Positions 51,201-52,430 of a stretch of DNA of 64,000 nucleotides are shown piece after piece. Origin of the DNA: Mimachlamys varia (taxonomy: Eukaryota > Mollusca > Bivalvia > Pectinida > Pectinidae); the NCBI GenBank assembly GCA_947623455.1, contig OX392534.1:38693426-38757425 (forward strand). The letters run 5' to 3'. The notes under the pieces are model-generated. The model did not search any database. It worked only from the letters and a program-made list of their open reading frames with translations, and was not told where the DNA came from. The position numbers and the translations under genes were made by a program. Positions within the stretch are counted from its first letter, which is position 1; every line of letters begins with the position of its first letter.

Positions 51201-52430
51201 TGCCGCCAATGGAGGAGTAGTTGATAGACTTTTCAAGCGTCATGGAAGATGGCGGTCAGAGACGGCAAAAGACGGTTATGTTAAAGACAGTGTGACAGAA
51301 AGATTATCTGTTTCAAAAAATCTCGGTTTATAAGTGTAAAGGTTAGGGTTTAAAAGTGGGTGGAGGACTGCAAGTTTAGCATTCGTTTATATATATATAT
51401 TTTATAGAGACAATTTCAAATAGTGGGAGTTTAGACAATGTTGAGGTATCTCGATCCCGTTCTTTAGGTTCATCGTTAGTGCGTTGTGGACAATCAATGA
51501 TTGTTTGTTATTGCCACCGGGGGGTTGGGTGTGGCAGAGAAATCATATTTCCCGCGGTTGACACCGGAATTAGCGGGAAATTACTTTCTCTGCCAGTCTG
51601 ACCGCCAGGTGGCGGTACTTGAGGTACCTGTGGCACGTGCAGTGCCAGGTCAGTTCAGGCAACGCACTCGGTGGTCTAGGTCGAGCAGAAAATTTGTTTT
51701 TGTAATTATAAGAATCATTTAGCGAACTATGTAACTATGATACGAAAGTTAGTACATAGATATATGCAGTATAGATTTATGTATGGTAATGGTGTTATGT
51801 ATATTGAATTGTAATGTTGATAACTAATGGTTATTAAATGGCATCGTTAGTGCGTTGTGGACAATCAATGATTGTTTGTTATTGCCACCGGGGGGTTGGG
51901 TGTGGCAGAGAATTGGTTTTCACCATTCATGTACTTGGACGACCTTGACCTTTCTTTGTAACAATCTGTTAACTTAAAAGTTTTTTGAGAAATCCCTTTA
52001 GTATCAGGTTTGGTTTCCACCATTGCTTACCACCACAGCTCTAACCTTGCTATGTTACAGTTTCTCAACTTTAATGGGTTTCTTTTTAGACATCCCCTCA
52101 GTATGAGGTTTGGTTTCCACCATTGCTTACCTTCACAGGCCTAACCTTGCTATGTTACAGTCTCTCAACTTAAATGTTTTTTGAGACATCCCCTCAGTAT
52201 GAGGTTTGGTTTCCACCATTGCTTACCTTCACAGGCCTAACCTTGCTATGTTACATTCTCTCAACTTAAATGTTTTTTGAGACATCCCCTCAGTATCAGG
52301 TTTGGTTTTCACCATTGCTTACCTTCACAGCCCTGACCTTGCTATTCAACAGTTTCTTGATGCTGTTGGCGGTTTTCCTGATTATTATAGATGGAGACCA
52401 CTCATCCTTACTTAAAAGTCTTTTATAATC
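181..52430 (-). CDS. CACNA2D: Calcium channel alpha-2/delta subunit gene (CACNA2D3/4-like), 31 exons, both ends missing
   Basis: Auxiliary extracellular, membrane-anchored subunit of voltage-gated calcium channels; the family raises channel surface density. Exons, 5' to 3' on the minus strand: 52323-52430, 44974-45033, 43465-43590, 40990-41052, 37354-37516, 36153-36284, 35126-35192, 34363-34513, 32998-33162, 32377-32499, 31786-31864, 29236-29285, 28078-28188, 26404-26460, 25094-25174, 24164-24247, 21728-21820, 21303-21380, 20306-20367, 19657-19724, 18812-18854, 18210-18310, 17288-17381, 12979-13020, 7972-8052, 7004-7116, 4332-4531, 3899-3961, 3375-3448, 2587-2668, 181-233. All junction phases agree. 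Domain order is VWA_N, VWA with MIDAS D-T-S-G-S, Cache-like region, then the cysteine-containing region. The SGSMKGLR form after the MIDAS resembles alpha-2/delta-3/4 rather than -1/-2. The family is about 1100 residues; 955 are seen, so the signal-peptide end and roughly 120 C-terminal residues are outside or unrecognised. A retrotransposon sits antisense in the intron 52322-45034. Confidence 0.95.
347..668 (+). repeat. Dispersed repeat, AAGAGGCC/GGCCAGGTGAGC family, copy 1
   Basis: Begins ACAAGAGGCCGAATGGGACC and ends GCCCTTTGGGCCAGGTGAGC. Contains the family's internal GTGAC...GTCAA and AGACG motifs. No open frame; a non-autonomous repeat of unknown class. Confidence 0.75.
903..2098 (+). 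repeat. 57-bp tandem array, about 21 copies
   Basis: Unit contains GGTATAGAATGCAGG, TCTCTATCTATCTTAGAAC and CATCTCGTTTGGCAGC. Copies are highly similar; 57 is a multiple of three so frames stay open locally, but indels break them and there is no coding signal. Lies in the intron between alpha-2/delta exons 30 and 31. Confidence 0.97.
2360..2554. repeat. 195-bp palindromic fold-back element
   Basis: Left arm starts GGCCCCGGTTTCATCCAACG and the right arm ends CGTTGATGAAACCAGGGCC, with further pairing through CCTTAACTTAA, AAATCT and GGAAAGCATTACAGAATTTA. Nearly the whole length is self-complementary. It resembles a hairpin MITE and lies 32 bp from a splice donor. Confidence 0.9.
2587..2668 (-). 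CDS. CACNA2D: alpha-2/delta exon 30
   Basis: 82 nt: completes Glu, then [20 protein letters not shown] and SAEHLIN, phase 0 at the end. Matches xIxLYDYQAMC. Acceptor TTGCCAAG, donor AAC/GTAAGT. A 195-bp palindrome begins 32 bp downstream of the donor. Confidence 0.95.
3375..3448 (-). CDS. CACNA2D: alpha-2/delta exon 29
   Basis: 24 codons plus 2 nt: [20 protein letters not shown] then RLFQ. Matches the GxFFGEIxGxxMxxLxxxxxF motif. Acceptor GTACCAG, donor AGA/GTAAGT. Confidence 0.96.
3662..3898 (+). repeat. 59-bp tandem array carrying splice-donor copies
   Basis: Four units with CCCTAATTAAACACTTACTT; the ACTTAC donor cores are at 3716, 3775, 3834 and 3893, the last being the functional donor of the exon at 3899-3961. 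Confidence 0.92.
3899..3961 (-). CDS. CACNA2D: alpha-2/delta exon 28
   Basis: 21 codons, phase 0-0: [20 protein letters not shown] then E. Matches xVNCYLIDNNGFILxSxxx. Acceptor TTCTTGCAG, donor GAA/GTAAGT. Three exact copies of the donor core lie at 59-nt steps downstream in the intron. Confidence 0.96.
4040..4100. repeat. Short GC-rich palindrome
   Basis: GGCCCCGTCTC ... GAGGGACGGGGCCCC around 4059-4098 can form a hairpin; function unknown. Confidence 0.5.
4332..4531 (-). CDS. CACNA2D: alpha-2/delta exon 27 (cysteine-containing region)
   Basis: 200 nt, the longest exon found: [17 protein letters not shown] ... [20 protein letters not shown] ... [14 protein letters not shown]. Matches the NVVTxSxSIxL...VxAVGIQMxxxFFQxKF...C...C..SC block. 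Acceptor GGCCACAG, donor AAT/GTAAGT. Confidence 0.96.
4937..5067 (+). repeat. 27-bp tandem repeat, about 5 copies
   Basis: Unit resembles GGTACTGTGTTCAACCCAAT followed by ATAATTA. Copies have diverged. Confidence 0.8.
5142..5265 (+). repeat. AAGAGGCCC family, 5' fragment (copy 2)
   Basis: Starts AACAAGAGGCCCCATGGGTC followed by TTGCTCACCTGCC, the family's left end. The expected right end is not adjacent; a separate TIR element begins at 5266. Confidence 0.65.
5266..6274. mobile_element. TIR element with TGTCCCCCGCTTC ends and internal 340-bp duplication
   Basis: Terminal 13 bp TGTCCCCCGCTTC are matched by GAAGCGGGGGACA at 6262-6274. A 340-bp segment starting at 5521 is repeated at 5861 with few changes. 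Ends in (GGAC)n-type simple repeat. Reading frames over it are non-coding by appearance. Confidence 0.75.
6275..6915 (+). repeat. Dispersed repeat rich in GTGACCTTGA...GGTCAAGGTCA
   Basis: Diverged units with 'cccagcatgctac', 'ccaatatc' and 'gtgaccttga'. The same units occur at 15.4-16.2 kb and 60.9-62.2 kb. Stops just before exon 7004-7116. Confidence 0.65.
7004..7116 (-). CDS. CACNA2D: alpha-2/delta exon 26
   Basis: 113 nt: completes Leu, [20 protein letters not shown] then [12 protein letters not shown] plus 1 nt. Matches the xFPLWYRRAAExxPGxFVYSIPF segment. Acceptor CTCATTAG, donor AAG/GTCAGT. Confidence 0.93.
7223..7679 (+). repeat. AAGAGGCCC family, copy 3
   Basis: Starts AGAAGGCCCAATGGGCCTGC with CTCTCACG, ends AACTTGCCCTTTGGGCAGG then TTAGTTAAAAA. 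Internal GTGACCTTTAAAGTAGGTCA typical of the family. Confidence 0.75.
7972..8052 (-). CDS. CACNA2D: alpha-2/delta exon 25
   Basis: 81 nt: completes Lys, then [20 protein letters not shown] and DLFPTT plus 2 nt. Strong match to the family's GVxVAFLGTRTGLxRxxxF. Acceptor TTCAACAG, donor GCT/GTAAGT. Confidence 0.95.
8755..8930 (-). mobile_element. SINE-like element with tRNA-Glu-like head
   Basis: On the minus strand, a tRNA-like head with A box TAGTGGATAGCGCACT, a CTTTCACC anticodon-type stretch and B box GGTTTGATTCC, followed by a body whose plus-strand form is GGGAGGAAACCGGAGAAAAC. A second diverged copy lies at 35385-35530. Confidence 0.75.
9210..10278 (+). repeat. AAGAGGCCC family copy 4 with six internal ~160-bp units
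   Basis: Left end CAAGAGGCCCAGAGGGCCTG; right end AAGCTCACCTCGG, then TCCTTTGGACCAAGTGAGC. Between them six tandem units of about 160 bp with GGCCCCGCCCCTCAGCCCCC, CTAGGGGGTCAGTCCCACC and AATCAGTGGTTATGG. No open frame. Confidence 0.85.
10279..11789. other. Intron sequence without recognisable features
   Basis: AT-rich, with no splice-flanked open frame, tandem array or terminal repeat that I can see. Confidence 0.5.
11790..12134. mobile_element. 345-bp TIR element (MITE-like)
   Basis: Left end ATCCTTGATATCCAGGGGCG then ACACTCACC; right end GGTGAGTGTAACCCCCCTGG then ATATCGAGGAT, inverted with about two mismatches and a small gap over roughly 29 bp. No coding capacity. Confidence 0.8.
12135..12978. 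other. Intron sequence, no feature seen
   Basis: AT-rich sequence immediately 3' (in transcript) of the 42-nt exon; nothing recognised. Confidence 0.5.
12979..13020 (-). CDS. CACNA2D: alpha-2/delta exon 24 (42 nt)
   Basis: Completes Ser, then [13 protein letters not shown] plus 2 nt of Lys. Acceptor CTTTCAG, donor TAA/GTACGT. Weak conservation by itself, but its phases (2 nt in, 2 nt out) are exactly those needed between the neighbouring exons. Confidence 0.78.
   Translation of the reverse strand, partial: LLCIQFLCPAFRK
13021..15351. other. Intron sequence with one old repeat relative
   Basis: Mostly unique AT-rich DNA. A stretch around 13900-14040 (CCACTGGAATAAGACAAGG ... CCAATGTCGGT) is a diverged relative of 20940-21010. 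Confidence 0.5.
15352..16200 (+). repeat. AAGAGGCCC family copy 5, right end lost
   Basis: Left end CAACAAGAGGCCCATGGGCC then TTAACAGTCATCTAAC; several GTGACCTTGAAA...GGTCA units follow. The matching right terminus is absent. Confidence 0.7.
17288..17381 (-). CDS. CACNA2D: alpha-2/delta exon 23
   Basis: 94 nt: completes Cys, then [20 protein letters not shown] and [10 protein letters not shown] plus 2 nt. Matches the CDKELIxxVLFDAxxTxxxxxYWT segment; the Cys made across the junction is the conserved one. Acceptor CTTTCCAG, donor AAG/GTAATT. Confidence 0.92.
17441..17946. mobile_element. 506-bp TIR element, TGTCTCGCCTT ends
   Basis: TGTCTCGCCTT at 17441 and AAGGCGAGACA at 17936-17946 are perfect 11-bp inverted repeats. 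Non-coding interior. Lies 59 bp upstream (transcript sense) of exon 17288-17381. Confidence 0.7.
18210..18310 (-). CDS. CACNA2D: alpha-2/delta exon 22
   Basis: 101 nt. Completes Trp, then [20 protein letters not shown] and [13 protein letters not shown] plus 1 nt. The W-x-x-C and later helix match the family's EWCxDL...LxxxxxxxK block. Acceptor CTTTCAG. Only the T/GTAAGT donor gives the phase required by the next exon. Confidence 0.85.
18812..18854 (-). CDS. CACNA2D: alpha-2/delta exon 21 (small)
   Basis: 43 nt, phases 1 in and 2 out: completes Asn, then [13 protein letters not shown] and 2 nt of Trp. Corresponds to the family's xYxFIAPxEWC approach. Acceptor GTTGTAG, donor ATG/GTAACG. Confidence 0.82.
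19085..19225 (-). mobile_element. tRNA-derived SINE, minus copy
   Basis: Minus-strand A box TTTAGCTCAGTCGGTAGAGC and B box GGTTCGAGTCCCAGC, followed by a tail CACTTTTCCTTGTCCTATTA. The same head and tail occur at 59852-59960 on the plus strand, so this is an interspersed family rather than a functional tRNA. Confidence 0.8.
19657..19724 (-). CDS. CACNA2D: alpha-2/delta exon 20
   Basis: Completes Lys, then [20 protein letters not shown] and GP plus 1 nt. Continues the Cache-like strand (SLGVALxxxxG). Acceptor GATTTCAG, donor CAA/GTAAGT. Confidence 0.87.
19925..20010 (+). mobile_element. tRNA-like SINE head
   Basis: TTGGCTCAAGTTGGTAGAAC (A-box-like) and GACCGGGTTCGATTACTGG (B-box-like) in the right spacing. 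No good cloverleaf at the T arm. Confidence 0.55.
20306..20367 (-). CDS. CACNA2D: alpha-2/delta exon 19
   Basis: 20 codons plus 2 nt: [20 protein letters not shown], matching the KRVxxxxxxYYYxxIxGTPFSLG block. Acceptor TTTTTTCAG, donor TAA/GTAAGT. Confidence 0.88.
20520..20830 (+). repeat. Diverged relative of the 37.6-kb TIR element
   Basis: GTATTTGTAAACATGCATCC, TCAAGAGTTTCTTTGTAGTT and TTATTTTTGCATGGTTATCA match the interior of 37613-38003 with substitutions; terminal repeats not preserved. Confidence 0.65.
21150..21250 (+). repeat. Repeat 3' end with C/G hairpin
   Basis: CAGACAGGGTGTTTCCAGTA then a C-run and TCCATTGCGGGGGTATAAT: same terminal design as 31620-31685. Confidence 0.6.
21303..21380 (-). 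CDS. CACNA2D: alpha-2/delta exon 18
   Basis: 26 codons, phase 0-0: [20 protein letters not shown] then VPYDGR. Occupies the position of the family's NRKTGKFSMxVKxxVDxGKR segment. Acceptor CTTTCAG, donor AGA/GTAAGT. Confidence 0.85.
21728..21820 (-). CDS. CACNA2D: alpha-2/delta exon 17
   Basis: 31 codons, phase 0-0. [20 protein letters not shown] aligns with PNYSSVDLSEVExxDxxDxLR. Acceptor TTTTGTAG, donor ATG/GTAAAC. Confidence 0.92.
22041..23027 (+). repeat. 60-bp tandem array, left block
   Basis: Unit: GATAGATTCTATTAATCTTA, CCCTCGGGTTGAGAATTCTC, AGTCTACATCACACAGGGGT. About 15 full units plus shortened ones. 60 bp keeps one frame open for 210 codons, but the protein is only the repeat and there is no start, splice or domain evidence for coding. 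Confidence 0.97.
23028..23908. mobile_element. 881-bp TIR element inserted inside the 60-bp array
   Basis: Ends CAGGGTTCAC and GTGAACCCTG, flanked on both sides by CTCAGG (23022-23027 and 23909-23914), a sequence present once in unbroken units. Interior is AT-rich with no open frame. Termini recall hAT-type ends, but the duplication is 6 rather than 8 bp, so the class is open. Confidence 0.85.
23909..24138 (+). repeat. 60-bp tandem array, right block
   Basis: Four diverged units of the same array resume after the insertion and end about 25 bp from the donor of exon 24164-24247. Confidence 0.92.
24164..24247 (-). CDS. CACNA2D: alpha-2/delta exon 16 (Cache-like region)
   Basis: 28 codons, phase 0-0. 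[20 protein letters not shown] is the conserved GxxGYAFxxxxNGYxLxHPxLRP motif. Acceptor TTGTTGTAG, donor AAG/GTATGA. The 60-bp array begins about 25 bp downstream of the donor in the transcript. Confidence 0.96.
24395..24767 (+). repeat. AAGAGGCCC family copy 6 (most complete short copy)
   Basis: Left end CAAGAGGCCCAATGGGCCTG then CATCACCCACCTGG; right end ATAAGCTCACTTGGCCCTTT then GGGCCAGGTGAGCTAAAAA. 373 bp. Confidence 0.8.
25094..25174 (-). CDS. CACNA2D: alpha-2/delta exon 15 (Cache-like region)
   Basis: 27 codons, phase 0-0. [20 protein letters not shown] matches the [13 protein letters not shown] signature that opens the Cache-like region. Acceptor TTACCAG, donor AAG/GTAGGC. Confidence 0.96.
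26404..26460 (-). CDS. CACNA2D: alpha-2/delta exon 14
   Basis: 19 codons, phase 0-0: [19 protein letters not shown], matching the family's xTxAMPVFxxxxE. Acceptor TTTTCAG, donor GCT/GTAAGT. Confidence 0.92.
26659..27358. mobile_element. 700-bp piggyBac-like non-autonomous element (TTAA ends)
   Basis: Left TTAACTCATTCGGCGCCAAA and right TTTGGCGCCGAAAGAGTTAA are inverted repeats with 19 of 20 matching. TTAA on both outer edges fits a piggyBac-type target. Contains an internal pair of related segments (GGTGTAGGGACATGCTACTT near 26770 and its relative near 27132). No transposase frame. Confidence 0.75.
27369..27458. repeat. Short fold-back repeat, CACCCCTG family
   Basis: AACTCATTCACCCCTGGAAC ... 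TTTGAATTGGAAGGGTTC ... TTGAGTTAA. Relatives at 46262-46320 and 55715-55797. Confidence 0.6.
27553..27615 (+). repeat. 32-bp tandem duplication
   Basis: GTCGACACAGTACAATAGCG then ATGAACAA occurs twice in a row. Confidence 0.8.
27673..28023. repeat. Fold-back region: TIR pair plus 109-bp hairpin
   Basis: TATATTAGATATG (27673) is inverted at 27881-27893. Next to it, 27915-28023 is a hairpin: GGTCAATATGTGGTGTTATA ... GTATAACACGATACTGACC, with GTAGAATC/GATTCTAC pairing. It ends 54 bp from the donor of exon 28078-28188. Confidence 0.75.
28078..28188 (-). CDS. CACNA2D: alpha-2/delta exon 13 (two possible donors)
   Basis: Begins [12 protein letters not shown], the conserved EYLxVLSRPxVI, then [12 protein letters not shown]. 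Two in-phase donors are possible: GAT/GTAGGG (exon start 28078, 37 codons) or GAG/GTGTCT (exon start 28099, 30 codons). The longer form better matches the alpha-2/delta-3 spacing to the next exon. Acceptor ACTTACAG. Confidence 0.88.
28540..29055 (+). repeat. 51-57-bp tandem array, about 10 copies
   Basis: Unit GGTTAATTCCAAGTCAGCAG, GGCCTAGGAAAACTAG, TTTTAAGTTTTCATT. Two higher-order pairs alternate GCAGGGCCTAGG with GCGGGGTCATAGG. Confidence 0.95.
29236..29285 (-). CDS. CACNA2D: alpha-2/delta exon 12
   Basis: 50 nt: completes Gly, then [16 protein letters not shown], matching GxxxxISTLADVQENV. The 40-bp tandem array starts about 15 bp upstream of its acceptor (GGCAG), leaving a very short unique polypyrimidine region. 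Donor CAG/GTAAGT. Confidence 0.93.
29300..30040 (+). repeat. 40-bp tandem array, about 18 copies
   Basis: Unit CACAAAATATCAGAGGCATC, GCATGTTATCTAAAAACCGT. Starts right next to the acceptor of exon 29236-29285. Not a CRISPR: no unique spacers. Confidence 0.96.
30880..31685. mobile_element. Repeat element with C/G-run ends and 158-bp internal units
   Basis: Left end AATACCCCCCCGCTACC, right end GCGGGGGGGTATAATTA, roughly inverted. Inside are three 158-bp tandem units (31085-31585) with TACCATGGCAACCAAAATTT and GGTCCCCAACAATACTGCC, followed by (GACGGACA)n. The frames over it are repeat-derived. Confidence 0.75.
31786..31864 (-). CDS. CACNA2D: alpha-2/delta exon 11 (VWA end)
   Basis: 26 codons plus 1 nt: [20 protein letters not shown] then MACANK. 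Matches the family's VRxFTYLIGRE...KWMACANKG. Acceptor ATTTAAAAG, donor AAAG/GTAATT. Confidence 0.95.
31945..32180 (+). repeat. Short-period tandem repeat (about 21-24 bp)
   Basis: About ten variants of GATCACCTGATAACAGGAAG then TT. Confidence 0.85.
32377..32499 (-). CDS. CACNA2D: alpha-2/delta exon 10 (VWA, ITDG strand)
   Basis: 41 codons, phase 0-0. [20 protein letters not shown] is the VWA strand that supplies the distal MIDAS residues (T-D-G). Acceptor GTTTAG, donor CCT/GTGAGT. Confidence 0.95.
32998..33162 (-). CDS. CACNA2D: alpha-2/delta exon 9 (VWA)
   Basis: 55 codons, phase 0-0. [20 protein letters not shown] aligns with the family's YNxxxxYVxPCxNGTLVQA; ends [14 protein letters not shown], the conserved helix of the VWA fold. 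Acceptor TTCTTCAG, donor AGG/GTGAGT. Confidence 0.95.
33650..34150 (+). repeat. Diverged GTGACCTT-type repeat
   Basis: Three imperfect units containing CTTTTGGTC/GTTGACTCCTTG and TCAGTGAAAAGCTAC; similar in style to the AAGAGGCCC family interiors but with no termini. Confidence 0.5.
34363..34513 (-). CDS. CACNA2D: alpha-2/delta exon 8, VWA domain with MIDAS
   Basis: Completes Trp, then [16 protein letters not shown] and [12 protein letters not shown]. The MIDAS D-x-S-x-S is complete (D256, S258, S260 in window numbering), so metal-dependent binding to the channel is expected to be intact. Ends phase 0 after DYFNIIS. Acceptor GATTACAG, donor TCG/GTAAGT. Confidence 0.97.
35126..35192 (-). CDS. 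CACNA2D: alpha-2/delta exon 7 (link into VWA)
   Basis: 67 nt: completes Gly, then [21 protein letters not shown] and 2 nt of Trp. Corresponds to the family's PGIxW...FDCRxRxWYI. The run CRVRN lacks the triple-Arg motif that alpha-2/delta-1/-2 use for gabapentin binding. Acceptor TTACAG, donor TTG/GTAAGT. Confidence 0.93.
35385..35530 (-). mobile_element. SINE-like element, second copy
   Basis: Shares TATTGTGGGAGGAAACC, GGAGAAAACCCTCGTGGT and CCGCCTTGGTGAAAGGCAAG with 8755-8930, with a short insertion; head partly degraded. Confidence 0.7.
36153..36284 (-). CDS. CACNA2D: alpha-2/delta exon 6, GC-type donor
   Basis: Starts with 2 nt completing an Asn codon, carries [10 protein letters not shown] and [16 protein letters not shown], the hallmark WQYFGSxxGFFRxxP block before the VWA domain, and ends after 1 nt of Gly. 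Acceptor CTTTCAG. The donor is CCAG/GCAAGT, a canonical GC-AG intron signal; no GT donor fits the phase here. Confidence 0.93.
37354..37516 (-). CDS. CACNA2D: alpha-2/delta exon 5 (VWA_N)
   Basis: 54 codons plus 1 nt. Ends [10 protein letters not shown], the strongly conserved VxVPTxxYxK motif. Acceptor TTTTACAG, donor AAA/GTAGGT. Contains several N-x-S/T sequons (for example NTST), as expected for an extracellular glycoprotein. Confidence 0.92.
37613..38003. mobile_element. 391-bp TIR element, AAAGGCCCAATAT ends
   Basis: AAAGGCCCAATATACG at 37613 and CGCATATTGGGCCTTT at 37988-38003 pair in 15 of 16 positions. Interior matches 20520-20830. Confidence 0.8.
38560..38890 (-). pseudogene. Degraded Tc1/mariner-like transposase fragment
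   Basis: On the minus strand two frames carry transposase-like pieces: [12 protein letters not shown] (the first catalytic Asp region, as in xDESRF) and, after a frameshift and missing central part, [20 protein letters not shown], like the QQDNARPHxA block around the second Asp. No intact reading frame and no inverted repeats found nearby. Family assignment rests on these two motifs. Confidence 0.6.
38891..40989. other. Intron sequence, nothing recognised
   Basis: AT-rich. Short frames here lack splice-flanked coding character. Confidence 0.5.
40990..41052 (-). CDS. CACNA2D: alpha-2/delta exon 4, acidic possible cassette exon
   Basis: 21 codons, phase 0-0, rich in Asp/Glu/Asn/Ser ([15 protein letters not shown]). 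Flanked by acceptor TTATTTAG and donor GAG/GTATCT. It lies in a loop that varies between family members, and it could be skipped without changing frame. No specific conserved residues, so support is the splice sites, open frame and position. Confidence 0.7.
41531..42723. mobile_element. 1.2-kb TIR element, TACCxxAATTTCTCGC ends
   Basis: TACCACAATTTCTCGCGTAT then AGTGCACAC at the left is inverted at the right as GTGCGCACTATATGCGAGAA then ATTACGGTA (about 25 of 29 match). Flanks begin with T/A, compatible with a TA target. The right end holds a second GCGCACTATACGCGAG half-copy. No transposase frame. Confidence 0.78.
43465..43590 (-). CDS. CACNA2D: alpha-2/delta exon 3 (VWA_N, proline-rich tail)
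   Basis: 42 codons, phase 0-0. Starts [10 protein letters not shown], equivalent to the YEYFNA motif of the family, and ends in a proline/threonine-rich piece ([14 protein letters not shown]) that is variable in the family. Acceptor CTCACAG, donor CAG/GTAAAA. Confidence 0.88.
43735..44635 (+). repeat. 59-60-bp tandem array, about 15 copies
   Basis: Unit CCTCAGAGTTTAAAGCCCAT, TCATTAAACAGTGGATGAGG, TACCCCAATTTCCTGCATAT; two unit types alternate (CTCAATATCCAG versus CTGCATATCCTCAG). Reverse-strand open frames over it are repeat only. Confidence 0.95.
44974..45033 (-). CDS. CACNA2D: alpha-2/delta exon 2 (VWA_N)
   Basis: 20 codons, phase 0-0. Reads [12 protein letters not shown] then HTFDEQLE, a clear match to the family's NLVxxAExAxxxHxFDxxLQ stretch. 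Acceptor TATACAG; donor GAG/GTTTGT is a weak but GT-type site. Confidence 0.92.
45034..46439. other. Intron sequence with one short fold-back repeat
   Basis: AT-rich; CACCCCTG-family copy at about 46262-46320. Nothing else recognised. Confidence 0.5.
46440..46662 (+). repeat. 96-bp array, left part (split by the retrotransposon)
   Basis: Degenerate units containing CATCCCCTCAGTATCAG, GGTTTTCACC and GACCTTGC. The same units continue at 51913, showing that one array was interrupted by insertion. At 46487-46491 a unit keeps a minus-strand GTAAG donor core. Confidence 0.88.
46663..46818 (+). repeat. Split direct repeat A1 of the retrotransposon
   Basis: 156 bp, same as 51542-51697. Contains nested palindromes: TTTCCCGC paired with GCGGGAAA near its start, ACCGCC-AGGT-GGCGGT, AGGTACCT, and GGCAC-GTGCA-GTGCC. 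These could fold at RNA or DNA level; no ATG occurs in it, so it acts as a leader. Confidence 0.95.
46839..47552 (+). CDS. Retrotransposon ORF1, Gag-like with CCHC zinc knuckle
   Basis: 237 residues from ATG. Coiled-coil-like charged N-terminus (about residues 10-40), a region containing WETV and [17 protein letters not shown] followed by a Lys-rich stretch (about 119-163), a Gly/Ser-rich linker, and a zinc knuckle [14 protein letters not shown] (C208, C211, H216, C221). Likely nucleic-acid-binding structural protein. A consensus-like 5' splice site CAG/GTAAAG lies 9 bp upstream of the ATG. Its 3' third overlaps ORF2 in another frame. Confidence 0.9.
   Translation: MTETSLAVVLESIKEQKNELTKYLDTKLETLRQEISTENQEAGFKKVKTEPEFTWKRQGNKEQFKFNNGVQEDVTQALWALRMGKTDYCCELLEKSVSDIKGRNKLVKLADSSECGWETVKCYITNPLASDSDDEKKINKAEAKANKKRKDKVAKKDTRAKYGRVYGGPGRSGGGGAVLSQLPSTSGGNIAGQTFFRGQRRAWAGGACFGCGDFSHYRKDCPLNTGGKQQGAPGGSK
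47323..49629 (+). CDS. Retrotransposon ORF2, reverse transcriptase and RNase H
   Basis: Open from 47314; the first ATG in frame is 47323 (giving 768 residues). Counting residues from codon 47314: RT motifs LDLRAVN (232-238), FDIHSAYHH (267-275, Asp268), LPFGIRTAP (304-312) and YLDD (336-339); RNase H acidic residues D504, E539, D564 and D613. A C-terminal DAFTSDWSG ... [10 protein letters not shown] segment is typical of DIRS/Ngaro polymerases. It overlaps ORF1 by about 230 nt in the +1 frame, so frameshifting, reinitiation or splicing is needed for expression. No internal stops. Confidence 0.95.
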   Translation: MAGYTAVPVVLVAAALCLVSYLALPVGTLQGRHFFVANEEHGQVEHVSDVGISATTGRTVHSTPEANNKERQAGLNESAKEGSKDLLLDKYPPNEIDCAKYNTFVEKSNVLLELVNGDITDDYFEYEQGEKDIYVRGRLKNSANFWRSIGASVFVMDVIENGYKIPFYYLPESVALSNNKSSLSNGEFVLEAIEQLVRKGLVQRCAEAPYIVNPLTVSVQSNGKKRLILDLRAVNAHLWKEKVKFEDIRVALLYLHTGSWMYKFDIHSAYHHIDIFPAHTRFLGFSWIIDGKTCYFKFLVLPFGIRTAPYVFTKLTRALIGKWRGDGYQILMYLDDGLGCHDDRDKCRKQALTVKSDLILSGFVPKVGKSCWEPIQYMTFLGVDVDSLNGILHIPPYRVDNAKNCVGDILKLVNSGKSIHVKKLAKFVGQIMSMSVVLGNITQLMTKCLSVDIARTEHWNESLKLGVESVFQLEFWSKHLEGLNKCRLQYYPQCHRVVFSDASGSGYGGYCVESPFGLSQGMWSMEESVKSSTWRELKGVYNVLSSLLECLAGQRVKWFSDNQGTVSIVEKGSMKTDLQDVALDIYDLCWRFQIKLEMAWIPRTKNEKADYLSKIVDPDDWGISVKVFKQLERLWGPYDVDWFASDYNTKVSVFFSRYWNPGAVGMDAFTSDWSGRNGWFVPPVHLISRVLLNMGLCKAFGTVIIPVWMTGRFWPILCPDGKAFIKAVKDARYLPESDNVCVSGRGSNSVFSEKKLSFRMLALYIDYR
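49833..50130 (+). repeat. 81-bp minisatellite inside the retrotransposon
   Basis: About 3.6 copies of an 81-bp unit containing GATACTAGTGGAGTACAGG and CATAGTACCTGG, lying between the RT and recombinase ORFs. The core GATACTAGTGGAG recurs at 49840, 49921, 50002 and 50083. Copies are almost identical. Confidence 0.9.
50347..51333 (+). CDS. Retrotransposon ORF3, tyrosine recombinase
   Basis: Open frame from 50314, but without an early ATG: the first in-frame Met is at residue 136, after the SAM-like N-terminal domain has begun. A 3' splice-site sequence (TTTGTTTTTGCAG) ends at 50346, so 50347 is taken as the start of a coding exon. Catalytic set, numbered from 50314: R172 (GFLRSAEV), K199 (EQSKTD), H287 and R290 (LHSFRAGGA), H310 or W313 (RHGRWRSE) and Y322 (DGYVKD). 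It would insert the circular cDNA. Confidence 0.92.
   Translation, partial: ANGTEINGLSENLKELAKTIPDLLCNSKADSTVKKYYYNFKKWVSWANSNDVCVFPAKPIHLCLYCSFLVQTGASKGVLNDVFYGIRWAHNIVGLPSPTDSLLVKNLFEGAKRKLCKPVIKKDVMTVEILENMYDKHSDGKDLVAQRIITISLLCYAGFLRSAEVLNLMRCDIRLSSTHTELFIEQSKTDIYRDGSWVLIARTDNKLCPVRNLKIYLQLAEISDSSSEYIFRNVTKCKDRYILRKCNKPMIYSRLRESFLHHFSSVVPDISKYGLHSFRAGGATAAANGGVVDRLFKRHGRWRSETAKDGYVKDSVTERLSVSKNLGL
51471..51541 (+). repeat. Split direct repeat B1
   Basis: 71 bp, same as 51842-51912. Contains a 7-bp-arm palindrome ACAATCA-A-TGATTGT and a TGCCAC ... GTGGCA hairpin near the end. Directly abuts A2, so B1/A2 marks the junction expected in a circular intermediate. Confidence 0.95.
51542..51697 (+). 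repeat. Split direct repeat A2
   Basis: 156 bp with no difference from A1 that I can see. Followed by a 144-bp AT-rich segment (51698-51841) unique to the right end of the element. Confidence 0.95.
51842..51912 (+). repeat. Split direct repeat B2, right end of the retrotransposon
   Basis: Second copy of the 71-bp B repeat. The base after it (51913) resumes the host repeat unit in perfect register with the sequence left of A1. Confidence 0.95.
51913..52322 (+). repeat. 96-bp array, right part, copying an exon end and splice donor
   Basis: Units spaced 96-100 bp, each carrying CATTGCTTACC and, in most, CTTCACAG plus CCTTGCTAT: a diverged copy of the last 30 or so bases of the neighbouring exon with its donor. 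Donor cores are at 52222-52226, 52126-52130 and 52026-52030; the true donor is at 52318-52322. Confidence 0.88.
52323..52430 (-). CDS. CACNA2D: alpha-2/delta exon 1 of those found (VWA_N helix region)
   Basis: 36 codons, phase 0 at both ends. Begins [11 protein letters not shown] and ends [10 protein letters not shown], matching the family's helical stretch before the NLVxxAE segment. Acceptor is TTTTGCAG, donor AAG/GTAAGC. The last 30 or so bases plus the donor are copied several times in the 96-bp array just downstream in the transcript. Confidence 0.88.
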